From positions 82,982,638-83,046,637 of the forward strand of contig OX638131.1 of assembly GCA_951804985.1 (NCBI GenBank): a DNA stretch of 64,000 nucleotides, given 5' to 3'. The stretch comes from Dryomyza anilis (taxonomy: Eukaryota > Arthropoda > Insecta > Diptera > Dryomyzidae). Both the position numbers and the translations under genes were made by a program. Below the pieces are notes generated by a model that saw only the letters and a list, made by a program, of their open reading frames with translations, had not been told where the DNA came from and searched no databases. Position 1 is the first letter of the stretch. Every line of letters begins with the position of its first letter. This document shows positions 42,981-55,877 of this stretch, in pieces.

Positions 42981-43740
42981 AAAACGAGTTGGGAAAGTTA
43001 GGTCACATGGGTAAGTTCGGTCACATGGGGCGGATTTTTATAGACGGTCGGGCCCGACTATGGAATACCCTACATCTTTGGTGGGGATATTAACCCTCAG
43101 AATATTATTCATATATCAGAAATTTACGTCTTATATCCCCATAAATTAAAAAAATTATATAAAGTATAAAAAACTAAAAAAAAATTTGAAAAATGTAATT
43201 GGGCGGACCACGCCTATATTTAAAATTTTGAAAGGCTAATATTTCATAGATTTGATTTTAATAATTTACGGATCAAATTTCCACTATGAAAACCCGGGAA
43301 ATAATGAAAAAAAAGTGGGCGTATCACGCCCATTTTTTGACCACATATTTTTAGGTGAATTCTAACAATATGATTTAAATTTTATGACTATACCTTGAAT
43401 ACTTTTCGAGTTATTAGTTCCGAAAGAGTTATATAGAAGTGACTTGTATGGGAGGTGGGCGTGTCCGTTGACCGATTTGGCTCATTTTCAAACTCAGTTC
43501 CTACTTTTGGATAAAATATATTGAGACGAAATTTCATCGCATTCTGATCAGTATTTCTCAAGTTATTCTGTATTCGGACAGCAAGACGGACAGACAGACA
43601 GACGGACATGGCTAAACGGACTCGGGTAGTGATGCTGATCAAGAATATATATACTTTTCCATACCAGACACGCCTCCTAAGGGGCGTTACAATATATGCA
43701 CAAAGTTAATATACCCTGTACCTCATAGGTGTAGGGTATA
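42981..43740 (-). mobile_element. Family T repeat, subfamily 2, minus strand
   Basis: It begins (plus strand) AACGAGTTGGGAAAGTTAGG and ends GGTGTAGGGTATA, the complements of the T termini. It contains the GACGGACAGACAGACAG patch and the GTCGGGCCCGAC hairpin in the positions expected. It is diverged from copies 1-3. No coding is seen. Confidence 0.65.
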
Positions 43741-44544
43741 ATGACAATACAATCGAGAGAAGAACATGATGAACTTAATTCTTAATACCATGTTCCACTC
43801 GATCTTATTATTTTTAAATCATAACTTTATCATAATCGTATCTAACTGACCCGTTGATACTTACAAATAAGTTTTTCTCTTGGTCGTTTTCTCGAATGTA
43901 AATGCAGTCACTCGAAGATATTTACGCAGTAATAAAACTGCATGGAAAAATATACTAAATACTTAGATAAAGTGCGGGTAAATAGCAAATAGGGTTTAAT
44001 TTGCTAATATGATTAAAATCAGAATATTAGGATATTTTCATGGCTTAAATACCTATGTTCCATTAAGTATATTATGTATTTTCGACAACGTGTTAAATAA
44101 ATAAACAAATGTAGTATTTTTAAAATTGCGGCATAAATAAAAGGAGAAGCTATATTTACCATTCCTTCCCAATATAAATACATATATTACATAGAATTTG
44201 AGGCAAATTTCAACGACGTCACGCAAATTTTGTTTAATCGATAGAAGAATAATATGTGCACAATAAGCATTTATTGCCAATAAAAATAAAATGTTATAAC
44301 AAAAAAGGTTCTGGGTCGTATTTTAATTTAAAAAATTATCATAGTATATAATTTAGAAACACATTGTATAATATTTGTGGCATTTTTTTCTATTATAATT
44401 ATCAATTGCTTAATAATATAATGCAAAATCTAATTTAAAATAATTAAATTAATGAAAATTTAATTTGAAATGTTAAATTTACACATTACACACATAAATC
44501 ATATTTTAATAGATGATATCTTTTTAGTACAGCATATTTTACTG
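43741..44544. other. Non-coding AT-rich stretch
   Basis: I see no gene and no clear repeat. Confidence 0.45.
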
Positions 44545-45192
44545 TACACTCTAAATAACAGGTCTGCAACAGTAGCAAAAAAATTTTGCCAATATAGCAA
44601 AAATGTTTGCTGAAAAGAGTAAAGCGCAGGATTTTGCTGAAACTGCAACTGACAGTTTGCTGTTTCAATAAACTTTTTTATACTATTAGAACAGACAATT
44701 TTAGCTGTTTTAACTCTTTTTTTTTTGCTGTTAACTGCAATTCATAAAAAAGAAAATAATTTTTGTATTTTAATATTTATTTTTTATTTCTGATATACTT
44801 TTTACGTTTTTTATTTTTATATTATTATGGTTTTATTATATTTATTTAATTTATTTAATTTTTGTATTACCTTTATTTCACTATTTCACTCTTGCATGCG
44901 TGCATTATTATTACGTAGAAGAAATGTCTCTTTTAAATAAACATATTATCGAATAAGAGTCTACGAATTATAGACACATTTAGCTGCAGCGTCTCGTTAC
45001 TATGGCGCCATCTAGTGCAGGTTTGCTACGCTAGCAACATGCACAACACTAGCTTGATCACTGGCAGAACTAAGATTCTCAGCAAACAGTTCGCTATTGC
45101 AGATAAAAGTATGCTGTAAATGCAATTTAAAGTTTGCTAAAATTTAGCATTCAGAGTTTGCTATTAATAGCAGACATTTTATTTTGAGTGTA
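44545..45192. mobile_element. 648-bp MITE, TACACTC terminal repeats
   Basis: Ends TACACTCTAAATAACAGG and (complement) TACACTCAAAATAAAATG lead into inverted TCTGC and GCAAA-rich blocks, with TTTGCTG motifs facing each other. It shares its end type with 1546-1742. It is non-coding. Confidence 0.65.
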
Positions 45193-45751
45193 TAATTAGT
45201 TGATATCGAATTGTTATTTACGATAAATTTGTTTTGACATACAAATATTTTTCAGTTGTTTTTAATTTTGTAAAAAGTGGAATGTGTTTTTGTGGCTATC
45301 TTTAGCTACATTTTGCTATTGTGATGTTGTTTAATTTTAATTGTTTTATCAACTAAAGGAAATATAAAAAATAACAATGTTTGTAAGGTTTTTTATTATC
45401 ACATAATACATATGCAAATATAAAAATATGTAAAAAATATAATAATTTTTATATCAAAAACAATATGTAAATACTTCATTCTGTATTTTTAGCAATGGTG
45501 TAGATTAATAATGAATTATTACTGTAAATGCTTTATATATAATTTCATATGAATTTGTAAAAAAAATATCACAAAAACTGTTTCTGCATAGTACATAAAA
45601 TATATTAAATTACTTTGTTTTAATAAATTTATAGAAAGTCTTCTTTTTAAATTAAAATTTTGAATGTCGTTTAATGCTTCTTTTGGGGTTCATTTGTATT
45701 ATAAATATATTTGGATCATATACACAAATCCCTGTTTTTACACGGTATTTT
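45193..45751. other. Non-coding AT-rich stretch
   Basis: I see no gene and no clear repeat. Confidence 0.45.
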
Positions 45752-46155
45752 TATACCCTATACCTATGAGGTACAGGGTATATTAACTTTGTGTAGATAT
45801 CGCAACGCACCTTAGGAGGCGTGGCCGGTATGGAAAAGTATATATATTGTTTTGATCAGCATCACCACCCGAGTCCGTTTAGCTATGTCCGTCTGTCTTG
45901 CTGAGAAATAATGCTTAGAATGCGATGCACCCAGAAAAAAATACTATGTAAATAATAGTTTTTTACTATTAAAAATAGTCAATAGGATAAATTATTATTT
46001 TAATCGGAATATGCCATTAAATACTAGAAAATACCATGACATTGCTATATGAAAAGATTTATTTTTTGTATACTATTAAATTAATAATTGACCAATTTTA
46101 ATGGGATTTGAGAGAATTTTTTTTTGGGTGTGGAATTTCGTTTCGATTTGTTTTA
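45752..46155 (+). mobile_element. Family T repeat, subfamily 2, truncated and split by Z
   Basis: TATACCCTATACCTATGAGG starts the copy. It is interrupted after GAATGCGATG (about 45927) by a family Z MITE and resumes at TGGAATTTCGTTTCG. The minus-strand copy at 42981-43740 reads through this point. The remainder is lost next to a hAT remnant. Confidence 0.6.
45928..46130 (+). mobile_element. MITE family Z, copy 4, intact
   Basis: 203 bp with ends CACCCAGAAAAAAAT and ATTTTTTTTTGGGTG. It is the best-preserved member here and reads through the site where another copy carries the CACTG foldback. Confidence 0.7.
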
Positions 46156-46165
46156 GTCACGTGTT

Positions 46166-47307
46166 TGCTCACGTGATTGTGAGTAAGTGTGAGTAAACCA
46201 AGTGTGCGTGATTAATTTTTTTCGTGAGTGAGTGAGTGAGTGTGAGTGAGTCGAATGTTTCATAAAATAAAAAATCTCACTTTTAATTTTTTCGATTTTT
46301 CTATATTTTTGCTGAACTACAGAACAAGTAGGGCCACCCCTTGAACTCAGATGGCTTTGGGAAGGCAGTTACCCACTATTCAGAACTATAATAAATCAAA
46401 TCGACCGTCATATACCCACCCCTTCTTTAATTCAGAATAAGTTGCAAGATTTCAGTCAACAATTGATCTAACCCCTGCAAACCAGCCGTACTTAGTATGG
46501 GCTAGTTAATTTTTGTGGGGTCATGTCAACAGTTTTTGCTAGGTTTCATACGACCGTTCATGGAAATGGACATAGAATGCATTTTTTTTTGTCGATATAC
46601 CCATTTTTGTAAAAAGTTGAATTTTCAATTTCAACTATACATGATAACTCTGTATTGACTTCATTTTGTTTATTAAGTTTAGTTTGTTCCAGAGGTTCGT
46701 ATTGCGTCCAGTTTTTATTCGAGTTATAAATGTAGTAACCAAAAATAACGCTTCAAAAATAGTTGTTCACAAAGTCAATTCATCCCTGGTAAATTCTACC
46801 TCGGCCTATTCTTTTATTGATAATTTTTTTTAGAGATCATTTTTCCAGGGACAATTCTCAAAGATTTTACACGAATTCTTTACCGGAGAATTATTTTTCG
46901 AGGCAATTTTTTGGTTTTTATATGAACAGCACATCGAAGGTCTTTCGCATTTCCATCTCCGTTAAAAATTAAGATATAATTTATCAAACTCCCTAAAATC
47001 ATTATTGCGTTTTAAAGATGTAGGTTACGCGAGGTGTCACGCTCGGTCAACCAATTTCACTAACATATACAAATGAAATATGTATTTTTGTGCATTCTGA
47101 AAAAAAAAAGTGATTCAGCGTGATTTACGTGAATCACGCGTGATCACGCGTGATTGTGATTGAATCTTAATTTCACTCACGTGATTGTGAGTGAGTGTGA
47201 GTAGAGCAAAAAAGACCGTGAGTGAGTGTGCGTGATTAAAAAAATTCTTTCTTGAGCGGGAGCGTGAGTGAGTGTGAGTCAAAACTTACTCACGTGCCCA
47301 TCTCTAA
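46166..47307 (-). mobile_element. Non-autonomous hAT family Y, copy 2, one end missing
   Basis: Colinear in inverse orientation with 62327-63496. The right end GCCCATCTCTA is intact. The left terminus of about 65 bp is lost. GTGAGTGAGTGTGAGTGAG runs occur at both ends. It abuts a SINE directly at 47308, so it seems to have inserted into that SINE. Confidence 0.75.
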
Positions 47308-47503
47308 TTTGTACTCAAAGTGGTGGGACCTACAGTTGATTGCCGATTCCGAACGACGGGTGAGAGCTTTTCATAGGCAATGTTTTACTCTGGTAGGTTT
47401 GCCATTTAGCGAAAGGAGCTATGTTATTAGCCCCAACCCAGCCTTGAACCGGGGACCTTTCGACTCGCAGTCCAACGCGCTAACCTTGAGCTACCGACAC
47501 ATT
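47308..47503 (-). mobile_element. tRNA-derived SINE, copy F, tail missing
   Basis: The minus strand gives head TCGGTAGCTCAAGG, B-box GGTTCAAGGC and a shortened body. The 3' tail is absent where the hAT copy begins. Confidence 0.75.
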
Positions 47504-48554
47504 TTAGAAAAGTTAATATTAAATAAATGTATAAATCATAGTTCTATAAATACAGAAAACAATTTGTTTGTGGCAAACATATAATGATTAGAATAAAAAC
47601 ATGATGTTAACAACATGGTTGGCACATAGTTTTTTGTAAATTATTGAAAAATAAATTTAAAAATTATAAAATTCATAATAAAGTATATAAACTACAAATA
47701 TCAGTATTTAGCGTAATTAATTTCTTTACCGTAATTAATACTTAATATAAGAAAATATTAAAAACACTGCAATTAGTAATTATTTTATTTTTGACGTGTG
47801 CAAAAGATTAAAGAACTTAAGCCTTATTAACTGTCATATTTTGGCTACTTATAAATTGCATTGAAATACTACACAGTGTTAATTGCTTTTTTTTTTGTAC
47901 CATCTACTAACTAGCCAACTAATTATTTATGTAAAAACCTTCAACTAAAACTTGTCACTAAAATCTGTTAATTTATTGTTAATTTGGTTTTTAATTTATG
48001 CTGAAGCTAAGTGCATTGTTGTGTGAAGGTTCAATTTTTTTTGTGTTTTTTTTTGGTTTGAGTGGGTGGGAAAATTCTGTGCCACACGAATACTTCATAG
48101 CACGCAAGCGAGGGACTTAAATAATGATCGGTATTTTAGCGCAGTGTCTACAAAATACACTGACACATTTAAATTGTGATTAAATTCGCAGACATGTAAT
48201 TAGGTCAGCAGCAATGAATGGCCCAAATACTTAATTATGAATTATATGCTGTAGATTGCGCGTTATGTCTAAAGTAATCATTTGTTTTGCTTTAAGGCAG
48301 GCATGCAATGTTGGAATTTTTTTGCGCTTTAAGAATTAACTTAAATTTTCACCAAATAAGATTTTTGACTTTTTTAATTTTGTTGCAATTTTTAATGTAT
48401 TTTTAAAAATTATGAATAATACTTCAGAAAAACAAAATATTGAAATTTTATCAACACAATTAAAATCTTGTGGTGCCCGAATAGAAAATTCTAAATTTCC
48501 TTCTTACATAGGGGTACTAAAATGAAAGTTAATTCTTTCAATTTTACAGGTTTA
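47504..48554. other. Non-coding AT-rich stretch
   Basis: I see no gene and no clear repeat. Confidence 0.45.
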
Positions 48555-48556
48555 TA

Positions 48557-49848
48557 AGGACTGCGTCAAATAAAATTGTACGCTACAAAAATGAAAAAAT
48601 CTAGAAATCTAGTAATCGAATTTTTATAGAATAAAATATTTTATTTTACAAATTATTTTTAGATTTAAAAAAAAATATAAAAAACCAGAAATTAATATTT
48701 TTTAATAAAAAGTTTTAATTTTTCCGAGACCCCTTCCATTAATGTTGTAATGGTAGTGTCCGACACCCTCACAGCTGCTGAAGACCACTTTCTTTTAAAG
48801 TCTTGAAGGTCTTTAGGGCACTTTTTTGTTGTCTTCATCTCCCTTTTTACTAAAGCCCAGTATCTCTCAATCGGCTTGAGTTCTGGACAGTTTGGTGGAT
48901 TGGCTTCTCTAGGCACCAAAATCATTGCATTTTGTTGATTCCACTATAAGCCCCGTTTTGGCGTAGTGACATAAAGCGAGGTCAGGCCAAAAAAATGTGG
49001 ACACTTCATGGGGACACTTAAAAATGGCAGCAATCTCTTTTGCAAGCATTCCTTCACATATATTTCGCTATTAATTGTACCCGATGTCACGAATGAGCTG
49101 CTCCTTTTTCCACAACTGCAAATTGCCTGCCAAACAAGGAATTTCTTTTGGAATTTTGTCAGTTTTTTGATTTGAATTTTTCAGCGACATTTCCTAGAGA
49201 ATCGGCTGTATATAAATTCCTGCCCAGGTAACTGAGAAAAGTCCGCGAAAACATAAGTTTCGTCGTCCATTATGCAGCAATAAAATTTTTTAAAAAAATC
49301 TTGGTTCAGCTTTTTAGTTCGTTGTTTTGCGGTTTCATTCTTGACGGCATTTCTATCCGGAACTTTTTGGACCTTGTACGTCTTCAGCCCAGCTTCTTTC
49401 TTAGTGCGCACGAAAGATTCTGAGCAATCCGCCTTTCTACCCAATTTCCTTCCGGATATGCTTGGATCTTTCTTTAAAATATTCACAACCTTCTTCGACT
49501 TTTCACGATCATGTGGGCCTTTTTTTTACCTTTCTTCCGATCAATACTCAGGTCTTCCTTAAAGCGGTTCATAACGCGAGAAATGGTCTTAGGGTTAGCC
49601 CCTACCTCCTTGGCAATTTTTTTAAAAGACCAACTATGTTGTTTTTGAAAATTTTTAATTATATTTTCTCGCACTTCCACTTCGTTTGCAATTTTCGCGT
49701 TAAATAAATTTTGTATTGACTATAACTGACACAAATTATTTTCTGCCATTTAATTCAGAGCTACTATGATCAAAATTTTTTAATTTGAATCTTGCAATAG
49801 CACATTATGGGAAGATATGTAACGGACAATTTTATTCGACGCAGTCCT
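48557..49848 (-). mobile_element. Tc1/mariner-like element, copy 1
   Basis: TA at 48555-48556 and 49849-49850 flanks TIRs of about 30 bp that match at 27 positions (AGGACTGCGTC...AATAAAATTGT). It contains one broken transposase gene on the minus strand. Confidence 0.9.
48692..49695 (-). pseudogene. Broken mariner-like transposase (copy 1)
   Basis: The enzyme would cut at the TIRs and reinsert at TA. Pieces in order: helix-turn-helix near 49680-49483 (SFKKIAKEVGANPKTISRV); then in another frame 49486-49181 with catalytic-type MDDETYVFADFSQLPGQEF; another frame change inside 49181-48960 over the CSCG and WPDLA.CHYA region; and a last piece 48925-48692 with PNCPELKPIERYW holding the third acidic residue. 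The start codon equivalent to ATG in copy 2 is ATT here. An in-frame stop lies near 48945. At least two indels plus start loss make it inactive. The spacing of the last two acidic residues, about 37, suggests a DD37E-type relative, which is inference. Confidence 0.88.
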
Positions 49849-49936
49849 TATTTATTTTGAGGATTTGTAAACCCTGGGAACCTCTGATACTGTAGAAGTA
49901 ATCGCAAATATTATCACTTAATAGACGACTTAGTCC

Positions 49937-50107
49937 GAGCGTTAGTGGCTCAATCGGTGAATGCATTGGACTACGCTGTTGCGTTTCACACGGTTCGATC
50001 CCATTGGAAAATTTGTCATTGTCAACATCTTTTTCATAGAAAACATTTTTCTATACGACGCAACATCTCGGCAGTCAATTGCCATTGACCTACGAGAGTA
50101 AAACATT
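49937..50107 (+). mobile_element. Diverged SINE relative, copy G
   Basis: The head GTTAGTGGCTCAATCGGTGA and B-box GGTTCGATCCC look tRNA-like but differ from the other copies. The body (CAACATCTTTTTCATAGAAA, ACGAGAGTAAAACATT) is shared. The tail is missing. It may be a related SINE with another tRNA head. Confidence 0.6.
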
Positions 50108-50689
50108 TTTTATTTTTTTACAGAGTCAGTTTTCAACAGAGTCAATTTAGTTTTGAGCCATTTTGACCGTTATTAAAAACTATATCCATTCATATAAATA
50201 AGTATATCTAGACTATGCACAATAATCTTTTATTTTTTCATTTATGTAATGATTATAGCTCTAAAACTCAATACGCCCAAATTGAATTACTCCTTTTATG
50301 CAATAAGGGCGTATAAATCATTTATTTTAATTAATTATTTTATATATTAATAGTAGCTTTAAAACAAATTTTAACAGTGCATAATGAAGCTAAAAGTTCA
50401 AATTCTACTGGAAAATTTGAATCAGTAAATCGGTTCATTACTTTATAAGATACGGACATTCAAAAACTTTAAACGCAAATATCTCAAAACTTAATTTTTC
50501 ACTTAACGCCCTTATAGCACCCAACGCTTCAAATATTAAACGAAATTTTCTGATTAATTGCTTTAAATTCTATGATCTCCAATGAGTATTACACTAAATA
50601 TGTTAATATGTTTGAGTCAAATGTGAGTTCTGGCGATAAACGTTGCGTGAGGCTCGGCACAGCACTAAAAACGGCATGATTGCTTTCGG
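50108..50689. other. Non-coding AT-rich stretch
   Basis: I see no gene and no clear repeat. Confidence 0.45.
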
Positions 50690-51100
50690 AAATACTCGGG
50701 CAAATACTTCCTCTCAAACAAATGTTTCGAGCAAATACTTTAAATAATTATTATTTGAGGCAATTGACAAATGTTTGTTCCAAACACTAATTAAAATTTA
50801 GCATTTAAGACAAATAGATGCAGTAGTTAACAGAGGTATTGAATGTGTTTAGGAGGAATAATTAATTGAACACTTACAAAGTGTTTAATGTATACAATTA
50901 AAGTGTTTATGACAAATAAAGTACTATATGTTACAAATACTAATAATGTTACAAATACTAATAAGTGTTTGCAGGTAACAGTCATTGTTTGTGGCAAATT
51001 ATATAAAATTATAAGACTTCAGTGGTAACAATAAGTTCTCACTACAAACATTTGATTGTTTACGGCAAGTAATTCTTAAACAATCCTTTTTGTGTGTAGA
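50690..51100. mobile_element. Family W element, copy 1
   Basis: Related in inverse orientation to the outer parts of 61384-63757: GTTTACGGCAAGTAATTC near 51059 matches the complement near 61400, and TGTGTTTAGGAGGAATAATT near 50840 matches the complement near 63690. AAATACTAATAATGTTAC is duplicated near 50935. It is non-coding. Confidence 0.5.
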
Positions 51101-51557
51101 TTTTGAATATATATTATATAAATATATTACAAAAATTGTAATATTCAAATTCATTTTTCTATAATTAAATCTGTTTGTCTTATTCTGTTCCAATTCAATT
51201 GAAATAATTTGTTAAGTGTAAAATTGAATTAATTAGATAAATCAAAATAACAATGAGTCTGAAATAACAAAGAATATAAAATTACAATGAATGAACAATG
51301 AGATAAAGTGCATTGAAATTACCTTTTAAATAAAGGATATGAAAAATGTATTTTTAACATTTTATTGTTGAATAAAAAATACTTTAGAATGTTAAAACTA
51401 ATGAAAAGACATATAAAAAATTATAGTAAGCATAATACAAAAAAAAAAAAAAAAAACAAAGTAATACTAAATGGAAATATAAATTTTCCCCTAGGCAGTG
51501 ATCGTAGACATAGATATAAGAAATACTCTCTGTATCGCAGTCAGTGCATTGGACTAA
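51101..51557. other. Non-coding AT-rich stretch
   Basis: No gene is seen. A GTCAGTGCATTGGACTAA piece near 51540 could be a remnant SINE head. Confidence 0.4.
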
Positions 51558-52021
51558 GGGCCAGTTTTTCAGTGATAGTTTAAAATGAACACAGACCAAG
51601 ACAATACATATGGCACCACAGGCAAATGACAAATAATTCTCTCGATATTGACTTCTGATAAATGTCATTCAAAATGAAATAAATAAAAAAAATGTTTCAG
51701 AAAAATAAAATTAATGTATTTTTAAATTTAAACAAGGGATCGAGCAACTGAAGTGCACGTGAGACTTTTTTTTTAATGCATAGTGTGCAAAAATACAAAA
51801 ATTAATAATAATTTGTGAAACAGCACAGCGACTGAAAATAGTGAAAAGTGTTGTGAAAAAAATTCATGTCAAAAACTTTGAAAGTTTATATGTAGTATAA
51901 ACCATCAGCATCGGTCGTTTAAACTAAGTTTAAACGACGGTTGAAGTTCACTGAAAAAAATCGATTTTGATTTTAAACGAAGTTTAAACCACAATCAAAG
52001 TTCAACTAGCACTGAAAAACT
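51558..52021. mobile_element. Remnants of PIF/Harbinger-like MITEs
   Basis: TAA|GGGCCAGTTTTTCAGTGATA at 51555-51577 matches the left end of the intact MITE at 59173. At 51911-52021, GTTTAAAC-rich sequence ending CAACTAGCACTGAAAAAC matches its right half. No second terminus is preserved. Confidence 0.5.
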
Positions 52022-52417
52022 TCAATGAAAGTAAATGTTAGAACATTTCCATAAAATATACAATACAAATCGATGGTTTAACTGCAATACCATAAAATTA
52101 ATAGTTTTAATCACTGAATTAGTTATACGGTGAATGTAATTCGTCGTTTAAAATGTTGGTCGTTAAAAATTCGTTTAAAATCTAAATGTTTTTGGACACT
52201 TTGTGACAAATGCGAATTGTACTATTTTGAATTGTCCGTCCGTCTCCGCTCACTATTTCTCGTCGCCGCATTGTCCGTCTTTCTGTTTGGGGTTCTATTG
52301 ATTTCTCTATATTTCAGGACTATATAAATCAAACCTGCCAAATCACATGTACAGGAGTTGCTCGACCTTTATATTACATATTTATCATATTTCATTTATT
52401 TATTATTCTAATATTCA
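52022..52417. other. Non-coding stretch
   Basis: I see no gene. Homology with mariner copy 1 begins only at about 52418. Confidence 0.45.
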
Positions 52418-53551
52418 GTTATAGTCAATACAAAATTTATTTAACGCGAAAATGGCAAACGAAGTGGAAGTGCGAGAAAATATAATTAAATTTTTTCAAA
52501 AACAACCTAGTTGGTCTTTTAAAAAAAATTGCCAAGGAGGTAGGGGCTAACCCTAAGACCATTTCTCGCGTTATCAACCGCTTTTAGGAAGAAAGGTTCT
52601 GGTAAAAAAAAGGCCCACATGATCGTGAAAAGTCGAAGATGGTTGTGAATATTTTAAAGAAAGATCTAAGCATATCTGGAGGGAAATTTGCGAGAAAGGC
52701 GGATTGCTCAGAATCTTTCGTGCGCAGGACTAAAGACGTACAAGGTCCAAAAAGTTCCGGATAGAAATTCCGTCAAACCGCAAAACAACGAGCTAAAAAA
52801 CTGAACCAAGATTTTTTTAAAAAATTCGATTGCTGCATAAAGGACGACGAAACTTATGTTTTAGCGGACTTTTCTCAGCTACCTGGGCAGGAATTTTATA
52901 CAGCCGATTCTCGAGGAAATTTCGCTGACAAAATTCAAATCAAAAAACATGACAAAATTCCCAAAGAAATTCCTTGTTTGGCAGGCAATTTGCAGTTGTG
53001 GAAAAAGGAGCAGCTCATTCGTGACATCGGGTAATTGTACCCGAAATATATGCGAAGGAATGCTTGAAAAAGAGATTGCTTCCATTTTTACGCCAACCTG
53101 AAGTGCCCACATTTTTTTGGCCTGACCTCGCTTTATGTCACTACGCCAAAACGGGGCTTATAGTGGAATCAACAAAATGCAATGATTTTGGTGCCTAGAG
53201 AAGCCAATCCACCAAACTGTCCAGAACTCAAGCCGATTGAGAGATACTGGGCTTTAGTAAAAAGGGAGATGAAGACAACAAAAAAGTACCCTAAAGACCT
53301 TCAAGACTTGAAAAGAAAGTGGTCTTCAGCAGCTGTGAGGGTGTCGGACACTATCATTACAACATTAATGGAAGGGGTTCCGGAAAAATTTAAACTTTTT
53401 ATTAAAAAATATTAATTTCTGGTTTTTTGTATTTTTTTTTTTAATCTAAAAATAATTTGCAAAATAAAATATTTTATTCTATAAAAATTCGATTACTAGA
53501 TTTCTAGATTTTTTCATTTTTGTAGCGGACAATTTTATTCGACGCAGTCCT
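52418..53551 (+). mobile_element. Tc1/mariner-like element, copy 2, 5' end missing
   Basis: The right TIR GACAATTTTATTCGACGCAG... (53528-53551) is followed by TA. The left TIR and about 110 bp are gone, since homology with copy 1 starts at CAGTTATAGTCAATAC. It lies 2.6 kb from copy 1 in opposite orientation. Confidence 0.88.
52452..53415 (+). pseudogene. Broken mariner-like transposase (copy 2)
   Basis: ATG at 52452 (MANEVEVREN) is kept. One extra A in a run of eight near 52519-52526 breaks the frame. A TAG follows the helix-turn-helix near 52587. The DDETY motif near 52840 lacks the F that precedes ADFSQLPGQEF in copy 1. The WPDLA.CHYA motif at about 53123-53150 and the final PNCPELKPIERYW piece (53182-53415) are in different frames. 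Inactive. It shows which bases changed in copy 1 and the reverse. Confidence 0.85.
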
Positions 53552-53553
53552 TA

Positions 53554-54328
53554 TTTTCAATTTCTTGATTTACAAGATTTTTGCATAAAATTATCAGTTG
53601 TTCCAAATGAGAAAAATAATCGATAATTTGTTGCATTTGCCAGTGATGCCATATTAAATTGACTTGAACTCTGTTTATTTTAAAACAACTTTTATAGTTA
53701 AGATTCAAATAGGTTTAAACTAGTACTGTAAAACCGGTACTAATTAATACGTAACTACTGCATAATTGTATTTTTATAGTGTCATAGTTTAAAAAATAAA
53801 TGTAATTTTTTTGTTTTTTATTATGTTTGCATTTACTAGATTTTGTTCAAATAATTGTGTCGCTTGTGGAAATACAGGAAAATGTACTTTTTCCAGCACA
53901 TTTGCAACATGCGATAAACAAGTCATAAATCAAATAACATGACCACCAATGCAAAAACGATGCAAGAAAAAAATATATATTTATTTTAGTTTTATTATTT
54001 TATAAATGCATTTATTCAAAATAAAAACATCACCCTTTAAATTTTTAACAATTTTAATTAAATGAATTTTACGCTAAATGATTATGAAATTTGATTGTAA
54101 ATAAAATTGTACATTTTCAATGCTTTCGGTATATTGACACTAGTGAACCGAAACTTGCTTAATTGGCAAATTTGGAAATAAGCGAAAAACACAAAATATT
54201 AAAATATCGAATAAAAATAAACTAAGTGAAATATAGAGTCTGATGCAATCAAACTGATTGGGCAAAAAAGTTTTTTTTTTCTATATTTGTTTGTTTTGCA
54301 TTACGTGCTTATTTTATATGACAAATTA
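53554..54328. other. Non-coding AT-rich stretch
   Basis: I see no gene and no clear repeat. Confidence 0.45.
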
Positions 54329-55723
54329 TACACGCTGCAAAAAAAAGGGCTCTCCCAAACATAATTTTGCAGGCATTAACATGTATGTTTGGAATTTTAT
54401 ATAAACATAATATATAATGGACTGATAAATCATTTGTAAACAGGGTTGTATTGAGACTTGAACAGTGTGGTAATGAGCTCTGACTTACATTATAAATAAA
54501 ACATGATTTTGAACGATCTGAATATAAATATGTTTCCAGTGAAACATATCAGTTGTTTCAGTTCAAAAAGTAGTATGTTTGCATAGAAACATATTTAAAT
54601 ATTTTTGGAAAGAAATCCTAAAAATAAAATAAAAATAAAAAGTTGTTTTTTTATTAATTTTTATTTAAAATCTTTAAACATGCACAGTGGGAACTTATAA
54701 TAATTGAATTCATATACAAATTTTTAAATGCATAAATAAATAATTGGTTTAAAACTGCAAGTACAAGTGACAGCATCAATGAATGCACAATTGCACCAGC
54801 AGACGCTAAACCAGACGATCCAGGCTCGCTTTATACATATTTGGTACAGTTACAGTTGATCTCAGTACAGCACATAGCGTAGGCAAGGAATTCACGGAGG
54901 CTTTTGTAAAAAAAAATATGCCGAATTCTGTTTGAAAATCGAAACACTGATTTTTATTTGTGGTTTTTTCACATTAGTTTCAGAAATTATATACTGCATT
55001 ATATTATACTCTGTTACTATTTGTATTTTTTGTAATACAATTTATATATTTATTTAATTAACAAATAACAACATTATTACCGACGCGAACACGTTTTCTC
55101 AACGAACAACAAAAGACACGTACGCAGACACGTACGCAGAAAAAATATACAAGAATTCATGTTTTGGTTTGTTATCAAACATCAGTATGTTTAAAATGAC
55201 CATATACATACTTCAAACGACGACAAAAGAGACGTAGGTAGAAAATTCTGCTCAACGAGTGCCAACTTCGTATACAAGAAGAATGTTGCAAGAATACATT
55301 TATTTAAATATTTCTTTTTTGTTTGTTTTAAACATTAATATGTTCAAACGATGGCAAAAGAAGGCGTAGGTAGAAAATGCTGCACAACGTTGCCAACTTC
55401 GTCAGTCGATAAATTATCGAATTAAGACGAGTGTTGCGAACATACGTTGTATTTATATTTGATTATCATTTTCTGTGTTTCGAAACCAAGTAAATTGCCA
55501 AGAAATAGTTTATTGAAATGCAATTAAAATTTTATGTTGGTATGTGGTATGGTAAATTTGACAGATTCTGCTGGACAATATAATAATGTTTACACGTGAG
55601 CAAAAATAAATTAAATTTCGATTATAATTTAATTACACTTCATACCTAATACATGTATGGTAATTTCGTATTAGTTTTTAATTACATTCAAACATATTCA
55701 AGCAAATCTTTTCTATTCGTGTA
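54329..55723. mobile_element. Family X TIR element, copy 2
   Basis: Starts TACACGCTGC and ends TTCTATTCGTGTA. It is colinear with copy 1: GGCATTAACATGTATGTTTG, AAAAAGTAGTATGTTTGCAT and the GACAAAAGAGACGTAG units at 55078-55420 are shared. It lacks both the gypsy element and the F MITE. It has about 100 bp near 54770-54860 that copy 1 lacks. Confidence 0.7.
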
Positions 55724-55869
55724 GCATTAAATAGTACATATAAAATTTAAAGATCGTCTCTCCATCATCTTTGATATTAATTGATTGGACTAAAATTTGT
55801 TTAGCAAAGATACAATAGAGTCCGGCCGTTTATATGACCACAATTATTATTATTATAATAGGTTAATGC
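55724..55869. other. Short flank between X and hAT
   Basis: Contains GAGTCCGGCCGTTTATATG near 55819, possibly the outer end of the Tc3-like element split by the hAT insertion. No matching inverted end was found at 57990. Confidence 0.3.
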
Positions 55870-55877
55870 ACTGCGAC

